Below are positions 40,631-43,273 of a DNA stretch of 43,273 bases, piece by piece (the stretch's first letter is position 1; every line of letters starts with the position of its first letter). A model generated the notes under the pieces. The model was not told the origin of the DNA and ran no database searches. It was given only the letters and a program-made list of their open reading frames with translations. The stretch is taken from contig JAPYNE010000060.1 of NCBI GenBank assembly GCA_028285945.1, forward strand, positions 1 to 43,273, in the 5' to 3' direction. Both the position numbers and the translations under genes were made by a program. Source of the DNA: Candidatus Foliamicus numerosus. GTDB taxonomy: Bacteria > Pseudomonadota > Gammaproteobacteria > Steroidobacterales > Foliamicaceae.

Positions 40631-41038
40631 TCAGCGATCATTTGCATGTATCTTGTCGCCAACATAGCGCATGATATCGGCTGGAGTGCGCGGTGATTTG
40701 GCAAATCCACGCTGTATTTTCTTCAAGACAAGGGAATCACAAGGTTCATGTTTGCTTATTACGCCTTGTGTGCATGCTTTGATCAACGATTGACTATCTG
40801 TGCGACGGGCATCCTGGTAATTCACTACAGTATCGTGTCTCACGAAAGGATGTTCGCCCGCCTTCAGAACAACTGTCGCGTCTGAGTGTGAGCGGCAGGT
40901 TGTGAAGTTCACCATCGCAACCTAGCCGTCCGGGTCAGGATTTGTGGCTACCACCCATAAGTGCTCTGTTTCTTCCTGGGGCTTTCGCATTCGGTAGGTA
41001 TCGCCCGCCCGAACAACGAAATTCCTGACAATAGTCAA
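40631..41038 (-). pseudogene. Partner toxin of a Panacea antitoxin, interrupted by an in-frame amber codon
   Basis: The frame from a TTG at 41038 to the stop at 40631 is 136 codons with one internal TAG at 40922-40924 (codon 39). Before it reads GDTYRMRKPQEETEHLWVVA then TNPDPDG. After it reads VAMVNFTTCRSHSDATVVLK then AGEHPFVRHDTVVNYQDAR. The two halves join without a frameshift into one domain that recalls small beta-barrel toxin-like proteins (HLWVV, MVNFTT, HPFVRHDT). The start overlaps the antitoxin stop by four bases (TTGA). An ATG at 40915 could restart a 94-residue C-terminal fragment. Position next to Panacea makes it the likely toxin. Confidence 0.6.
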
Positions 41039-41622
41039 CCAAACGTCCTTTCAGCCAAAGCCAATGCATTTAATTCCGACAAAATGGCGTCAGCTTCGGG
41101 TTCCGTTTTGCCATTGCGCTCCAGGATGCTCCGTATCGAAATATCCGTGGACGAACCTTGCGGATCTTCCCACTCTGGAAATGAATGGGTTATCTCAACC
41201 AGATTCCACCTGCCCAAGGGGCCATACTGGCCATATACGTCATCAATCAAATCAATTTCCGCCGGAGATAGAGTGCTGTTCTCCATTGGGAAGGGCTCCC
41301 GGAGCCCAACCTTATAGTCGTTAGGCTGTGAAATATGCTGGTTAAAAACGGACAGTTCGTCGGGGGGCGCTTCCTCCGTGATGAGATCGAGTGTTCGGCT
41401 AAGCACCGGCCCATGAGGCATAGACACAAACCGGTCATAGGTAACTGACCGTCCCCAGCGCAAGAGAGATTCTCTTTCGACGATATACATGAGCTTCACC
41501 AGCTTCAAGTAGCTCATCTTGCCTGAGTGCTTTTCGAGCAAGCGAAACGCCAGATCAGCCGCCTTGTACTCTCGGAATCGGGGAGTGGAGTTAGCGGCTT
41601 GATGAGCGGTCACGGTTTTCAT
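41035..41622 (-). CDS. Panacea-domain (DUF4065-like) antitoxin
   Basis: 195 aa from the ATG at 41622, or 198 from 41631. YKAADLAFRLLEKHSGKMSY, LKLVKLMYIVERESLLRWGR and MPHGPVLSRTLDLI are the Panacea hallmarks. Panacea domains neutralise many unrelated toxins encoded next to them. CATAAT is seven bases before the chosen ATG. It sits directly upstream of and overlaps the amber-interrupted toxin gene. A 30-codon fragment of a related gene is at 7040. Confidence 0.82.
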   Translation of the reverse strand: MKTVTAHQAANSTPRFREYKAADLAFRLLEKHSGKMSYLKLVKLMYIVERESLLRWGRSVTYDRFVSMPHGPVLSRTLDLITEEAPPDELSVFNQHISQPNDYKVGLREPFPMENSTLSPAEIDLIDDVYGQYGPLGRWNLVEITHSFPEWEDPQGSSTDISIRSILERNGKTEPEADAILSELNALALAERTFG

Positions 41623-41722
41623 AGGGCACATTATGACCTACAAACGAACCCACTCCGCAGGATAGCAAGTGGCCTCGTTCGTGTTCGCGGCACTCACGGC
41701 TGCAAAAGCGGGAAATGAAGGG

Positions 41723-42604
<882 letters not shown>

Positions 42605-42627
42605 TGCACGGCAGATTTTAACACTTT

Positions 42628-42654
42628 ATGGGGGCGCGATTGCTGTTTTTCAAG
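42628..42654 (-). promoter_or_regulatory. Sigma-32-like heat-shock promoter upstream of rpoH
   Basis: On the minus strand CTTGAAA (42648-42654), 14 bases, CCCCAT (42628-42633). This matches the heat-shock consensus CTTGAAA-N11-16-CCCCATnT. It is 24 bases before the rpoH ATG. A TAAAAT (42615-42620) nearer the gene may be a second, sigma-70 -10 box. The remaining bases up to 42846 hold only two CTTGAATGAGG copies 20 bases apart. Confidence 0.65.
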
Positions 42655-42846
42655 CCCCGCGCGGAACGAAACCGCCTCCGCTTCGCCTTCTTTCGCGGAC
42701 TTCCTTGAATGAGGCGGACCCTGCTTGAATGAGGTTGCCATCCTTCCTTGGATTTCGGAAAACATCGAATCCCCATCCCAAGACTAACCGAAACAGGCCG
42801 GCCTTTCATCCGCCTCCCTGCCCTTCGGCAGTTAGAATCCAAAGCC

Positions 42847-43215
42847 ATGGCCTTCAACCACGAGCTCGCCGCGGACATCCTCGACGATCACGACCGCGAC
42901 CAAGCGCGCTTTTTCGCAGGCCGCGAGCGGGAAATCCAAGCCTTCGACAGGGCCGCCCGGCAAGCGAGCCGGTATGGAAACGCTGTCTTCCGGGTGTTTC
43001 AGGGCGCGCCAGGCTGCGGCAAAACTTCGCTGGCCAGCCAACTGGCCAAGCGGCTGGCTGAAAAGCGTAGCCGCAAGACAGTGTTCTTCAAGCCCACTGA
43101 CGCGCATATGCGGAGCATCGAGGCGCTGCTCCTTTCGATACGGGATCAAACCATCAAGGGATCGAGGGCGCACCTGTTGGCAACAAATAGAAATGTCCGG
43201 TTTTGGAACAAATGA
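42847..43215 (+). pseudogene. AAA-type ATP-binding protein, cut by an insertion-sequence end
   Basis: The start MAFNHELAADILDDHDRDQA is followed by FFAGREREIQAFDRAARQA and Walker A FQGAPGCGKTSLASQLAKR, then the strand KTVFFKPTDAH. Homology-like sequence ends near IRDQTIKGSRAHL, and the last ten or so residues are encoded by the IS terminal repeat that starts at about 43181. No Walker B or sensor motifs remain. TAGAAT is eight bases before the ATG. The function of the intact protein is unknown. Confidence 0.7.
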
Positions 43216-43273
43216 ATTGTCCGGTTTTGGGGCGGCGCTGCCCCGCGCCTGAAGGACGGAGTCCGCCCGGCGC
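43181..43273 (+). mobile_element. Left end of an insertion sequence (IS21-like terminal repeats), continues beyond window
   Basis: TGTCCGGTTTTGG occurs at 43194 and 43218, 24 bases apart, with AACAAAT before each. The layout and core equal the remnant at 9868-9909. The transposase would lie outside the window. The downstream bases 43231-43273 are GC-rich and show nothing further. Confidence 0.55.

Overview
The window looks like a chromosomal segment of a GC-rich gammaproteobacterium, probably an uncultured and possibly marine or host-associated lineage. The evidence is a mutY-yggX pair, an RpoH heat-shock sigma factor, a trifunctional-size PutA without an N-terminal DNA-binding domain, BioC and ComF side by side, CCA-encoding tRNAs, and a C-terminal autotransporter barrel. 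No rRNA, phage structural genes or replication origin are visible. Nothing was searched against a database, so all names rest on motif and family recognition.

Layout. 1-6.1 kb: the 3' end of an autotransporter, then moaD-moaE-citE-like (a tightly overlapping operon), hemH, a secreted M20 peptidase and a MocA-like cytidylyltransferase. 6.1-7.15 kb: a HicAB toxin-antitoxin pair behind a perfect 18-bp palindrome, tRNA-Arg(CCG), and the first 30 codons of a broken Panacea-type antitoxin gene. 7.15-9.9 kb: a periplasmic redox operon (di-haem peroxidase, Tat-exported metallophosphoesterase, small cytochrome c), bounded on the far side by an insertion-sequence end remnant. 9.95-14.55 kb: an anchored protein of unknown function and the molybdate transporter modABC. 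With moaDE and mocA this gives a molybdenum theme. 14.6-16.6 kb: repeat elements, bioC and comF.

16.6-23.45 kb: a catabolic module (XRE-cupin regulator, TonB-dependent receptor, hydantoinase/oxoprolinase subunits A and B). It is flanked by 53-bp direct repeats of the comF 3' end, so it looks like an island inserted into comF. 23.5-30.7 kb: putA, an unknown gene, an SDR, exonuclease III, an AmpG-like permease and trmB. 30.8-35.25 kb: just after tRNA-Gly(CCC) lies a putative two-peptide microcin locus. It has two small precursors with 15-residue double-glycine leaders of the microcin V type, a HlyD-like fusion protein and a C39-peptidase ABC exporter. This is the best candidate for an undescribed system.

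35.2-43.3 kb: mutY, yggX, tRNA-Phe, a 142-bp interspersed repeat (second copy at 14.8 kb), tRNA-Gln, prs, an alanine/glycine:cation symporter with an inserted domain, four degenerate repeats at an exact 61-bp period (CRISPR relic or tandem array), an orphan gene, a toxin-antitoxin pair whose Panacea antitoxin is intact while its partner carries an in-frame amber codon, rpoH behind a sigma-32-like promoter, and an ATPase gene cut by an insertion-sequence end at the right edge.

Many housekeeping starts have a -10-like hexamer only 6-10 bases before the ATG and no Shine-Dalgarno, which suggests frequent leaderless transcripts. The microcin precursors instead have textbook Shine-Dalgarno sequences.
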